Notes under the pieces: model-generated | What the model saw: the letters and a program-made list of their open reading frames with translations, nothing else | What the model was told of the DNA's origin: nothing | Databases searched by the model: none | Translations under genes and position numbers: made by a program | Part shown: positions 12,801 to 23,200 of the stretch, piece by piece | Layout: every line of letters starts with the position of its first letter | Numbering within the stretch: the stretch's first letter is position 1 | Assembly: GCA_036785705.1 (NCBI GenBank) | Contig: JAWUZG010000036.1 | Span: forward strand, 15,123,501-15,187,500 | Source: Acanthornis magna | Taxonomy: Eukaryota > Chordata > Aves > Passeriformes > Acanthizidae | DNA: 64,000 nt | Direction of reading: 5' to 3'

Positions 12801-13936
12801 AAGAGCAGAAAGACAAATCTTTACTTTCTTTTCCTAACATACCCACTTTACTAGTGTTTAGCAGTGGTGTGAGTGTCTATGAATGAAAAGGAACACTGCA
12901 CGCTCATTACTTGTAAATATTATTACTAAGTGGAACACTAACAATCAATCTATGTATAGCATTATCTTCTAGATATCCTTGACTGACAGGTGTCAAGAAT
13001 GTAAACTTCTATTTTCTTACCTAGTTCAGTAACTTGCCGATCAAAAGGACAACGAACTGCTCTGCCATGAAGGGGAAGCCGGGTAAGACAGTCATGGCAG
13101 ACAGTATGGCCACACAAAAGCAGCCGGGGAACTTTGTCCCCTTGCAAAGAAAACACATCTTCACAGACTCCACACTCCAGAACCTGTAAGTTAAAAAAGA
13201 CCATATTTGGTTTTGAACTAACTAAAAAGCAAAACTTCAGGTAGTAAGCCATATGACAGTTTATTTTACAAAGGTAAATCACAGCATGTAAGCTGACTCA
13301 GTAATTTTGCTTTATGCACGCAACTAACGATTATACTAAATATTTTTTAAAAGTAAATAAATAATTAGACACAAATAGAACATTTTAACTCCTCGGCATC
13401 CTGCCTGATCACTACTAGCTCCTGCCCACTTCATTTAATACACTGCCACAAGACAAACCTACTGTCAAGAGACACAACCAGCAGAAACATCCTCGCATGA
13501 AAAGGAAGCGGCGGGCAAGACCCTACCAGAACAGTGTTGGTCGGTGGAGAGTCTCCCTCACAGCTGATGCTCATAAAGGGGTCAATCACACCAAGCGAGC
13601 CAGTTAGCAAGCTACAAACGCAGCACCGAGCTAGAGGGAGCAAACAGCTGCGGGCCGGAACAGCTCAAACTACTACCGAAAAGCAAAAAATTGATGCTCA
13701 TTTAGAAAGAGAAAAAACCAAAACCAATCCATAAGCCCGGCACGCTAAGGTACACCTCCTGTACCACAGGCCTCCGACGCCGCGTGCCCGGCCGGCACCT
13801 CCCGCCCCGCCACAGGAGCTGGGCCGAGACACCGCCTCACCTTCACCGCAGAGCCCGCCGGGCCGCGACCGCCAGCGCTGGGCCCGCGGCCACCCTCCGG
13901 TCCGGCCCCGGCCTTGTTTACAGCCAGTGCCGCCAT
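809..13936 (-). CDS. TRIM23: TRIM23, E3 ubiquitin ligase with ARF-type GTPase domain (5' seven coding exons; 3' part off window)
   Basis: TRIM23 is a RING E3 ubiquitin ligase fused to an ARF-like GTPase; the family acts on Golgi/lysosomal membranes and in TBK1- and NEMO-linked antiviral autophagy signalling. Coding exons on the minus strand are 13841-13936, 13021-13183, 4667-4788, 3564-3842, 2735-2917, 2026-2241 and 809-943. All have GT/AG borders and join in frame to 398 residues. Exon 2 holds the RING (LECGVCEDVF, then CGHTVCHDC and CPFD; residues about 36-80). Exon 4 holds the B-box zinc ligands (residues about 128-220). Exons 5-7 encode the helical coiled-coil region, ending in a Gln run near residue 375. 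The start ATG at 13936 is in exon 1, in the CpG island. The N-terminus before the RING is Gly/Pro-rich and about five residues longer than I recall for human. The ARF domain must lie left of base 1. Identification is by near-identity to the remembered mammalian protein. Confidence 0.97.
944..4666. other. TRIM23 introns 3-6 (short introns between exons)
   Basis: Introns at 944-2025, 2242-2734, 2918-3563 and 3843-4666. All are AT-rich and hold no recognisable gene or LINE. A short (TA)n run lies at about 3344-3357. Short open frames here either contain the exons or are chance frames. Confidence 0.75.
5641..5840 (-). mobile_element. CR1 LINE 3' fragment
   Basis: Read on the minus strand, it contains the conserved CR1 3' region: an acaggttgctgagaga-type segment, then 'gagatcttcaaaagatgcct', then a diverged 'tcaacctcaacaatttt' end near 5670. 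The 3' end lies at the low coordinate, so the element is inserted in the same direction as TRIM23 transcription. It is 5'-truncated, as is usual for CR1. Confidence 0.7.
7820..9075 (-). mobile_element. CR1 LINE, 5'-truncated, with reverse transcriptase remnant
   Basis: The low-coordinate end (about 7822-7870) is the complement of a CR1 3' tail (ggatcacagaatatgctg, then ttggaagggacccacaagg). Going upward on the minus strand, the copy passes through the 3' part into the C-terminal half of the RT domain. At about 8620-9060 the minus strand reads AFDTV, GVPQGS, SPVLFNIFINDL and KFADDTKLGG, which are LINE RT motifs. The frame is interrupted by a stop between the two RT segments (near 8865) and by later frame loss, so it is a dead copy. 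It is the largest transposon relic in the window. Confidence 0.93.
8620..9061 (-). pseudogene. CR1 reverse transcriptase fragment (dead ORF2)
   Basis: This is the coding part of the CR1 copy at 7820-9075. It keeps the RT palm signatures FSKAFDTV, GVPQGSILSPVLFN and the FADDTK catalytic box (A[DD]). An in-frame stop separates the FSKAFDTV part from the GVPQGS part, and the region upstream of the fingers domain is missing. No active element is possible from this copy. Confidence 0.85.
9123..9178. repeat. Short tandem repeat, about 21-bp unit
   Basis: The unit 'tttttatgtactttgtgtac' occurs in two near-perfect copies followed by a partial third (tttttatgtacctac). It lies just past the upper end of the large CR1 copy and may be a local slippage duplication. 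Confidence 0.75.
9838..9995. repeat. Low-complexity A/C tract (G/T-rich on minus strand)
   Basis: About 155 bases made almost only of A and C in runs of A with C2-C6. The minus strand is therefore T with G3-G6 runs. Hydrophobic Phe/Gly/Val/Leu open frames across it are an artefact of composition. Confidence 0.9.
13184..13840. other. TRIM23 intron 1
   Basis: A 657-bp intron between the start exon and the RING exon. The left two thirds is AT-rich; the right end enters the CpG island. No other gene is seen. Confidence 0.8.
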
Positions 13937-14055
13937 CTCGGGAGGGCGGAGCGGAGTCGCCCCGCAGGAAGGAGCCGGGAGCCGCCGCCGCCTCAGGCAC
14001 CACCCCGGCGGGCGCAGGCGCTGCTCCTCAGAACTGCAAAACTACAGAACTGTAG

Positions 14056-14081
14056 AACTACGACTCCCATCGTGCTCCGCG
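14056..14081 (+). promoter_or_regulatory. ZNF143/THAP11-type (SBS) site
   Basis: The sequence aactacgactcccatcgtgc followed by tccgcg resembles the known long ZNF143 consensus ACTACAANTCCCAGNATGC with its GC-rich tail. It lies midway between the two divergent start codons, the usual place for this site in bidirectional housekeeping promoters. Two bases differ from consensus in the core, so binding is inferred. Confidence 0.6.
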
Positions 14082-14131
14082 GCCACCCCGGCGGGGGGGG
14101 AGGAGGTGCTGCACCCGGGCCGCCCGAGGAG

Positions 14132-14150
14132 CCCTGGGGGCTGTAGTCCC
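14132..14150 (-). promoter_or_regulatory. Second ACTACA-type ZNF143 half site
   Basis: On the minus strand this reads gggactacagcccccaggg, which matches the ACTACA-nnCCC part of the ZNF143 motif. It faces the first site 50 bp away. Confidence 0.45.
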
Positions 14151-14248
14151 GCCCGCCGCGCTGCAGCCTGGGACGGCCCTGCCTGCCGCTGCCGCAGTCA
14201 GCGCGGCTCCTCCTCCCGCTCCGCCGGCCATCCCGCAGGTTGAAGGCC

Positions 14249-17200
14249 ATGGACGTCAACCAGCCCAAGCAGGAGCATTTGCTGGCTCTGAAAGGTACTG
14301 ACAGCGCGGCCCCGCCGGTTCTGGCCTGCTCGGCCCTGATCCGGTGGTGAAAGAGCGTGTCTGATCCGCAGCCGAGGGTGTTTCTCCCCTCGGTTTAGAA
14401 GGATATGGAGCAGGCTGCCCGGCGCTCGGGGCCCGCGGCGGGAGGTGCCAGAGGCGTAAGGGAGCCGTGGGGGCTCTTCTGCCATGCCCCTCACACCACA
14501 GGGTGTGCGCCTGGCGTGAGGGGCTCAGCGGGACTGCTCGGCTGCGTCTGTGCTTTGCACAAAGCTTCAGTTACTAGAAAATGTTTAGCTATAATTTCCT
14601 GTTCAGTTCCCCTGCTGCCTTTTTTGTTGTTTGCTTTCCAGGACGAGAGGACACAGTCTTAAACTACATCAGGGGAGGTTTAGGTTGTGCATTTGGGGGG
14701 ATTTCTTCACAGGACGGGTAATTAGACACTGGCATGGGCTGCCCAGGGAGGTGGTGGAGTCACCGTCCCGGAAAGCGTTTAAGGAAAGTCTGGACGTGGC
14801 ACTTGATACCATGGTGTAGTTGATAAGGTGGTGTTCGGTCTTACGTTGGATTGCATGATCTTAGACGTCTTTTCCAACCCATCTTTTCCAACCCAATTGA
14901 ATCTGTGGTTCCCCCTTGGATGGCTTTTGTTCTTTTCACCTCATGCTTAATGTGCAACTACGAGACTTACCTTCTTGATTCAGGGATCATGAATAGTGAA
15001 AACACCGTTGTGTGGGTCACTTGCTGCCTCCAAAATTAATGCAGAAATCAAGAGAGTCCCGTGAAGAATCTGATCATTTCTGAATCGTAAATGCTGCTAG
15101 TTATGTACGTGTAATAAAGGGCTGGATAGAATCTCTACTCTGCAAACATTCTAGATCAGTGAGGCTGCCCAGATGGATAAAGCAGTGCAAGTATGAGTAA
15201 TTTCAGAGCCCATCTAGTCTTAAAACTATACTGGACAAAGTTTTTAATGATGCCTATATGTGATAGTAAAATCTGTTAACCATAATTCAAAGCCCAACAA
15301 GCCCTTTTCAAATACGTGTACACACAAAACACAATAAAGGTGAAAACCTGAGAACATGAAACATCATCAGCTGACCAATACATTTTGATAGTAATTAATG
15401 CAAAGCAAAAAGCTTTATGGTGGATCATTTTGCTTTTGTAGGAAACCAGTGCAATCCTTGGGCTTGTATTGAATTTGGTGCAGTGTCCAGGCTGTAGATT
15501 TTGCAAAAGCAGTGGGGAAGGTGTGAAGCTTTATTTGCATTGTGACTGTATTAAAGAAAATCTTGACAGCTGCAATCCTAGGTTTTATTATTTTAATATC
15601 ATTGTATATTACTGCTCTCCATCAGAGAACCTGAAATGATTGCAAATTTCTTGAGGGGGCAGGAGGAAGGGGGAGAAGGGCAGGAAATAGGAAAGCAACA
15701 CAGTGCATCTTTTACTTATGCTTTGTAACAGTGTTTATAGTTCTCCCTTTACCATGCCCCTGCGTTCAATAAAATTTTTGTATGAAAGCATAAAGCCTTT
15801 GAGGGCTTAATAAATTGTTTAGTTATTCCAAAAGTCGAATAAATTAAGAAATTATCGGTTCCTTAAGGATTAAAGCATAGTTGCATGTAGTGCTTGGAAG
15901 CTTTGAGTCTAAAACTAGATATATAGGTCTGATACAAAATGGAAGCAGGCAGCTTTAATTTGCCTAGAGCACTTCCCTTTTAACTTTTTACTTTAAAAAC
16001 TGCTGTATCAGTCGGTACTATTTTGGGAAGGGTTTCTGTAACACGTGTGTTTTCTTGTTGCTTTATGTGCCTGGGCTTAAAATGCTGATACATAAGAGGA
16101 AGACTCTTTAAAAAAAAAGTCTGCTAAATCTGAGAAAATAGGCAGTAGTAAATAAAATAATTAAAATAGATAAATTATTTCAATAACATTAAAAAAATGA
16201 ATAGGCAGTGCCTTTTAATATACATCACAACAATATAATAAGAATAGTGATGGATAGCAGGTATGAGATGGTGACAGGAAAAGAATTTTCTTGGAAAAGG
16301 ACTGTTTTGAGTAAACAGTGTGCATGTGAATACTTTAGTGTACTGAAGTTACACTGGTGATGATGGAATACAGCCACTGATGTTCAGCCTAGATAAAGTA
16401 GAATGTTCTGATATATAGCTGACATATTTTTACTACTTGTTTCTTTTTTGAAAAATATCGTAGCAATGTTTGTCTTAATATAGTAGTATCTTATTGTTTT
16501 ATAATACTTCTGCTTTAGGTCCTGTTTTCTACTGATCTTTCCATCATGGGGCAAGGAAATTCTTGTAAATAAGATGTTTCAGTCTAGATATGAGAATCCT
16601 AATCAAGAGACTGTTTTCCTAAGAATCACTGGATTCCTACTGTTCAAGCATGGAAGTGGTCTTGCACTATCGACCACATCAGAGAGATCTAATAAAACTG
16701 CAGAAGTTTGCAGAAGCAGCAGTGAAGGAGTTTCCCATTCGTCAATTACCAAGATTTGCACCCTGGTTTCCAAATGATTTACAAAGACTTCCCCTCAAAC
16801 CAAAAAAGCAGGCACCTGTTATTTCTTGTGAGGAAGTGGAAGAATTGAAACAACTTTCTACCTCTGCAGAGTATGTTACAGGATCTCCTGATTGTGACTG
16901 CACAAAAAATCTCCTTGAGTTTCACTCTAGCATGAAACATGGTCCAGCTCTAATCCAAGCACAGGCTGTTCACATACCAATTAACTTGGACTATCAAGGA
17001 GAACCACCACATAGTGGAAAACAAAAATTGAAAAGGTCTTGGAGTGCCTCTCTCCCTAGCGCTAAACTCAAAGAAAAAATTCGTCCTTTATCTCAAGAAC
17101 TGCAAAATAATTTGGAAAGACTAAAACTGCATGCATTTTATAGAGCAAAGTGGACAATTGAACAGTCTATTTGTAATAACCAGAATTTGGAGGACATATG

Positions 17201-20200
17201 GATAAAATTGAATAGACTCATTAAACAGAATGAATTGCCATCTTGCAATGCTACTATCCAAAGATCTGTGGGACAGATATGGATTTTCTGTGATATATTA
17301 TACTGTGAATATGTTAGAAATATTCTTAGGGAACAGCTAAGCCTTACAGATAAAATGGATTTGTTTGTACATAAATATGGAATTATATTTAGTTTATAAC
17401 TTAAGATATAGTTTAATAATAAAATTACTGTCTGAAATACTGGAGTTTTTAAGCAGTTTAGAATATATAGACTTTAGAACAACTGATGAATTAATGGCAA
17501 GATAACTACTTATATGACATTGCTACAGTTTTCTAACCATAATGGTATATTTCTTTAACTTTGTTCTTCCTCAAGACTTGCAATTCTATTAAGCTTAGTA
17601 AGTTTCTCTTTGGCTTAGTACTGCATTTTATAGCTTTTCTCTACCTTGGTGGTCTAAAGGAAAAAAATTAAAATAAAAATTCCAAACTATTGTGGTAAGC
17701 TATGTCAGATAATAAAACTTATGCTTTCAATTAAGCAAAGTACATCTCTCTGCTTCTTTGCTATTAGGAGAAGGTAAAGTGTTTTTAAATGAGTTGTAAT
17801 AATTGCTATAATATCTGTAATTGACATCAAGACTTTCAAGATCTGATTATTTCCTGAAAGTACTATGTGAGTTTTTTAATGAAGGCATATCCCTCACATG
17901 AAATTCAGACTTAATTCATGTGGCATGTATGCACTATCCTAGTAATGTTAGCAATATTTTCACAGAAATATTAATGATAGCTTCAGTGGAAGTTATGGGC
18001 TGAAAAATAATGAACAACTTAATAATTGCTGATTTGCCCCTTCGGTAATAAGATTTTTTTTTCCCCCTGATGTTTCTGGTTTTTGGCTCATCATATTTGG
18101 GAACTAGCTTCCTGCTAAAAGTGAGGAAATTAAGACATAAAACTACTATCTGTAACCTCTTATTTGTTGTCTCTGAGAATTTGAATGCCTTTTATAGTCA
18201 TAAAAGGCTGAGTTCAGCATGACTTTTTGTCTCCTGAAAGAATGAAGTATTCCAAGGTCATGCTGTCCCTCCTCAATTAAATATTTTGAGGGTCAGTAGA
18301 GAAGTTAAGGTGGGATCAATATGACTGCCAGGGTATGCATTTGCACTCCTACTAACACTAGATAATTTTGCTGTAGCTGGAGGTCAAGGTCTGTAACGTC
18401 TGGAAAAGGGAGAAAACAAATGTTTAGTATTTGTAGATTGTTAGATTGTCGTTAATGCCGCTCACATCAACATGCACATAAGCATAACAGATCCCTCTGT
18501 GTAAAAATTGAGTAAAATCCCCTTAGACTTACATTTTTAATGACGTCCTTATATGGCATGATTATATTTTATTATAGGCATTACATTTTTTTTAGCTTAA
18601 AATTGCTCCATTTGAGTAATTGACATGTATTTTTAAACTTTGACAGAATTTTAAGACATTTGTAAATGTCCTTATATTGATGTTTGGAGTGTTTGTGACA
18701 TTTAATATGACTACTTAGTAAAATTGATGCAAAATGCTGTCTAGCGTAACTGAGGGTTGTAATTAGTTTTAAAGCTTATATAGCAAAGTTATTCCACTGA
18801 CGATATATTTCTGATCTTAACATTAATAGTAACAAAATTTCTTTGTGCATCAGCTTTTTTGAAGGTAAAATGGAGTAAAATGTGGTGTGATTTGATTTCT
18901 GTTTCATTTATTTTGTGTCTAGGGTCTTAGAAGAAACAGGCTGAGACGGTATATTTTCTAACATTAATTTAATAGTCCTAATAAATATAATAATTTACTT
19001 ACCATAGCTTGTTGTGACTTCATTGTGTGATGGATTTATTTATTTTCTGAAACATGACTTAACTCTTTAGAAACAGTCAGCAAATACAGATTGTGTAAAT
19101 GTTAATAAAATTAGTTAATACCAGTAATACAGTCCTACTGTATTAATTTGATATACTGACCAAAGAGCTAAACAAACACTTTTCTAAACAGAAGGACAGA
19201 TTGCTGTCACTGTAGCTGCCAGCTTTTTGCTGGGTTAGGTTGGCTTATATGTGAATAATGATACGTGCTCTGCTAGCTGTGAGCACCTCAGCTGGTAACT
19301 GTCATGTAATAAAGAGTGAACACCACCTTCAGTTGCTCTACAGAATTACTACAGTCTTGAGCACTCCTGTATAAGCTGAAATCCAGACTTTCATTTTGTT
19401 CTGTTCAAGGAATGCTTGATTCATATGCATGTGTAATTCAGTATCTTCTCTTTTTCATTTTCAATGTTCAATGTGGTTCACTATTTACTCTATTTCATAT
19501 ATCTTGGGTTTTATTTAATACACCTCATGGTTCTAAGTCTTCAAAAGTTCTGTTTTTCAACTTCTTGCCGTAACGAAGAGAATATATTACCTTTTCCACG
19601 TGAAAAGTGAGAATTGCTTGTGTCAATGCTAATTTGCATGGGTCCGCTGTATGGTGGTGTAAGTTCCTTTGAACAAATACAGCCCACTGTACCCAAAGGT
19701 ATATCAAAGTAATTGAATACTTTACACCACTGGAAACAGTGAATGCTATCTGAACACATTAGCTGTACAAAAGTACAAGAAAAATAAACCTACCACATGT
19801 GTGTCAATGGAAGGGTATTGGTCAACTTGTTGCAGTCAAGAGGAATCCTTTTGGTTCACTTTTTAGTTTTAGTTAGTTTTGTATTTGTTAAGTTTCGAAG
19901 AAAAAAAGCCCAACAGTTTTTACATATTCAGATTAACACCTAAGATTACAAATGCTGAATTTTGTTTCATATGAATGCCTTAATGATAAGCTATATACAA
20001 GTTTAGGGCCTTTGGTTAATTTGAAGAGGAGAAATTGTTTTAAGTAGCATATTAAATCTGTCATATCAGTAAAAATAATCTTGTGTGTGAGTTAAAATAG
20101 CCTTTGAAAATACTGCTTACCTGAAGCAGAGTTTTTTAAATAGCAAAATATCAAAGATTTTGATTCTCTCATTATCAGTAAAATAGTTTTAAGTATATTC

Positions 20201-23200
20201 TTGAGGTTTTTGTGATGGTTTTGCTGATTTGAGTTTACAGTTTGTGACTTACGGAAAATTCAGTGGTGTAAATAATGTAGACTTTCAGTTTTGTAACTCT
20301 GCCGTGTGTATGTGTTATAGGTTAAGGTGTAATGCAATTTCTTATAGACTGGTGTTTGACTGAAAGGGTCTGTATGACTCATCATGTCCCATTCTAGAGC
20401 AACAAGGATCACAGGACAGGCACTTAACCTGGAAAAGTCCAAACCAGATGAAACTGGGACACTTCTGAAGATCACAAAGCACTTAATGCTGTAGCAGGTG
20501 TAAGACCTTCAGCACATCAAATTGAAAGCAGTAGATTAGTAGGTTAGTTCACCAGGGGAAGAAAGCAAGAGGGAGCAATGGCATTACCAGTGTTTTTGGA
20601 TCTCAGAATAGCAGGGAGTTTTTTTTATTTGTGAAAGGCCATGTGATCCTTTTTCAGGCTAAGGTTTATTTGGTGGTTGTGGTTTGTTGGGGTTTTTTTT
20701 GTGGAAGGACAGCAAGGCAAAATTATACTTGAAAAAAAAATTAAAAATACTTGCTTTTTTGACCTATGGTTTGTTTTTTGATTTTTGCAGTGATGAGGCT
20801 AACCAAACCCACCTTATTCACTAATATTCCAGTGACTTGTGAAGAAAGAGATTTGCCAGGTATGTCTTTTCTACTGACTGATTATTATGTATTATCAAGT
20901 TTAAGCAGGGTGACCATCTAACACTTAGAAGAGTCTTATGACCTCCCACAGACTATAATCTGAAAGAGCAGTATATTTCAGATTTGGTAATATCTGAAAG
21001 AGCAGTATATTTCAGATTTGGTAATAGCTAAAGGAAAGTACCAAGGTGCACTCCATAGCTCTTGACCTACACCTTTGAAAGATTGGTGATGATACTCAAA
21101 CACATGACCTCAAAGTCTGAGCAACTGACACACACAGTCAGAGGCAGTTCTGTGAGAGAAATGTGTAAGTGGAGAAAGATTGGCATTACTGTATTTTTTT
21201 AATCTGGAGAAAAGTTCCTGGTAATTGGAACCAACACATGAATGTTCTGTGGAAAAATAATCTTGCAAGCGTCACTGGTTTTGAGTTGTCTTGTGCTTGG
21301 TGTGCCATCATAAGTTGGAAATCCCTGGCTTTTCTCCCAGAAGTAGTTGAAGTCTAGAAGTGAAGTATAAGAGAGTCAAAGGAAAGATTCAAGAAGGAGG
21401 ATTGTGTGGAAATACAAAGCAAGCAGGGGAAGAAAGTAACTGGAGTTGATTAGTTCTGTGCAGTGTGGTTTAGATGGATAGAATTCCTCTTAAAACTTAA
21501 TGTGAATTTGAGCAATACCTTTGGGATTGTGCCATTCAGTATGTATATACTGAATAAATTATTGGATACAAGTGGAAGTTAAGTTACAACTTAAAGGCAG
21601 GCCTATGGATATTTATTTCATCCCTAAACAAGTTTATTGTAAAAGAAATATATCTAAAATAATCTACATCTAAGTAAGTGATTGTCTAACTTAAATATAG
21701 ACAAACTTTAGACTTAGCAAATATTTAATTAATAGCAACTTGATATTTTTACAGGGAATCTATTTAACCAGCTCATGAAAGATGATCCTTCGTCTGTAAA
21801 GGGTGCAGAAACTTTGATGTTAGGAGAAATGCTGACTTTGCCGCAAAATTTTGGGTAAGAATGAATGATTATAGTAATATGCAAGGTTTAGGACACAACT
21901 GGTTTAGGATTCATACTTCTCTTTCTATTTGAATACCATTTTTGTACAATGAGATGTTCAGTCATTTAAAAAATAATATGTGGCTTGATTTATATGCATA
22001 TATTTAGATATATGTATATACATATATATATACTTATTCATTTATTTATATGTATGTATGTATGTATATGCATATATATATATGTATGCTGCCTGATGTT
22101 TCTTGTCTGTAGCCTGACTGAACCTAATAAGGATTGAAAGCTGAAAGAGATTTGCAGCTGTGAGTGTATTTCTAGGGTAACACACTACTGTAAACCACAT
22201 CTTATACTAACAAAATTTACTACCGTAGTTTTTGTTGGTACTGAAAGCCATCTTATTCCTCTCAGATTTTTAGCTAGAAAAATTTTGATTTCTTTGTTTT
22301 CTTTTAAAGCTGTTTGTCTTAGAAAGATGACTTCAGAAGTATGGGTGTGCAAATGCCAGCATTCTTCTCAGATTTGATCTGGCAAAAGTGTATGTGTGTG
22401 AACTTAAAAGTGTTTCAGTGAAATGTCCTGTTTTTTTAGTAACTGTTACTAAAAATGTTTTATTTTCTTTTTTTTTTTCCCTGAAATACAGAAATATATT
22501 TCTGGGAGAGACGTTTTCCAGTTATATTAGTGTGCACAATGATAGCAATCAAGTTGTTAAGGACATACTGGTGAAGGTATGTGAAGAGAAATCCACTTAC
22601 TGCATTTATAAAAAAATAAAATAGGATGATTGTGTTTTCTGACAATATATTGTATGTTTAGTGCTAATACATAGAATTTAGGAAATAAATGTCACTTTTC
22701 CGATCTACAAAATATACCTGAAAATTGGAAAGAGTAAGACATAAAAAGAGAAATTAATATAGAGCTCTCCAAAGATTAAAATTAAAAACTAGGATTGTAT
22801 CAAAAGTGGATTTATTACAGAATCATTATAGAGTTGAGGTTGGAAAAGAGCTCTAAGATCAACAAGTTCAACTGGTAACCCAACACTGCCAAGTCCATCT
22901 CTAAACCATGTCCCTAAATGCCACATCTGCACAGTCCCCTGCAGGGATGGTGACTCAACCACTTCCCTAGACAGCCTGTCCAATGCTTGACAGCCCCTTT
23001 GGTGAAGAAATCGTTCCTGCTATCCAACCTAAACGTCTCCTGTTGCAACCTGAGGCCATTTCCTGTTGTTCCTATTGTTTGTTACTTGCAAGAAGAGACC
23101 AATCCCCACCTGGCTAAAGCCTCCTTTCAGGTAGTTGTAGAGAGCAATGAAGTCCCTCTCCTGAGCCTTTCTCCAGGCTAAACAACCCCAGCTCCATTGA

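Larger units (their letters stand above)
4789..13020. other. TRIM23 intron 2 (8.2 kb), contains two CR1 copies
   Basis: Large intron between the RING exon and the following exon. It holds a CR1 fragment near 5.65-5.84 kb, a 1.25 kb CR1 with RT remnant at 7.82-9.07 kb, a small tandem repeat at 9.12 kb and an A/C-rich tract at 9.84-9.99 kb. The rest shows nothing I can identify. Confidence 0.75.
13750..14530. promoter_or_regulatory. CpG island / divergent promoter of TRIM23 and TRAPPC13
   Basis: The GC content and CpG density rise sharply here against AT-rich flanks. The TRIM23 ATG (13936, minus) and the TRAPPC13 ATG (14249, plus) point away from each other with 312 bp between them, so both start sites must lie in this small interval or use it as shared 5'UTR. 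No clear TATA box is seen, as expected for a CpG-island promoter. Confidence 0.9.

Noticed and set aside
13698..14494. Open frames of 60-120 codons around the TRIM23/TRAPPC13 island
   Set aside because: They are composition artefacts in GC-rich sequence, except for the in-frame parts that are TRIM23 exon 1 and TRAPPC13 exon 1.
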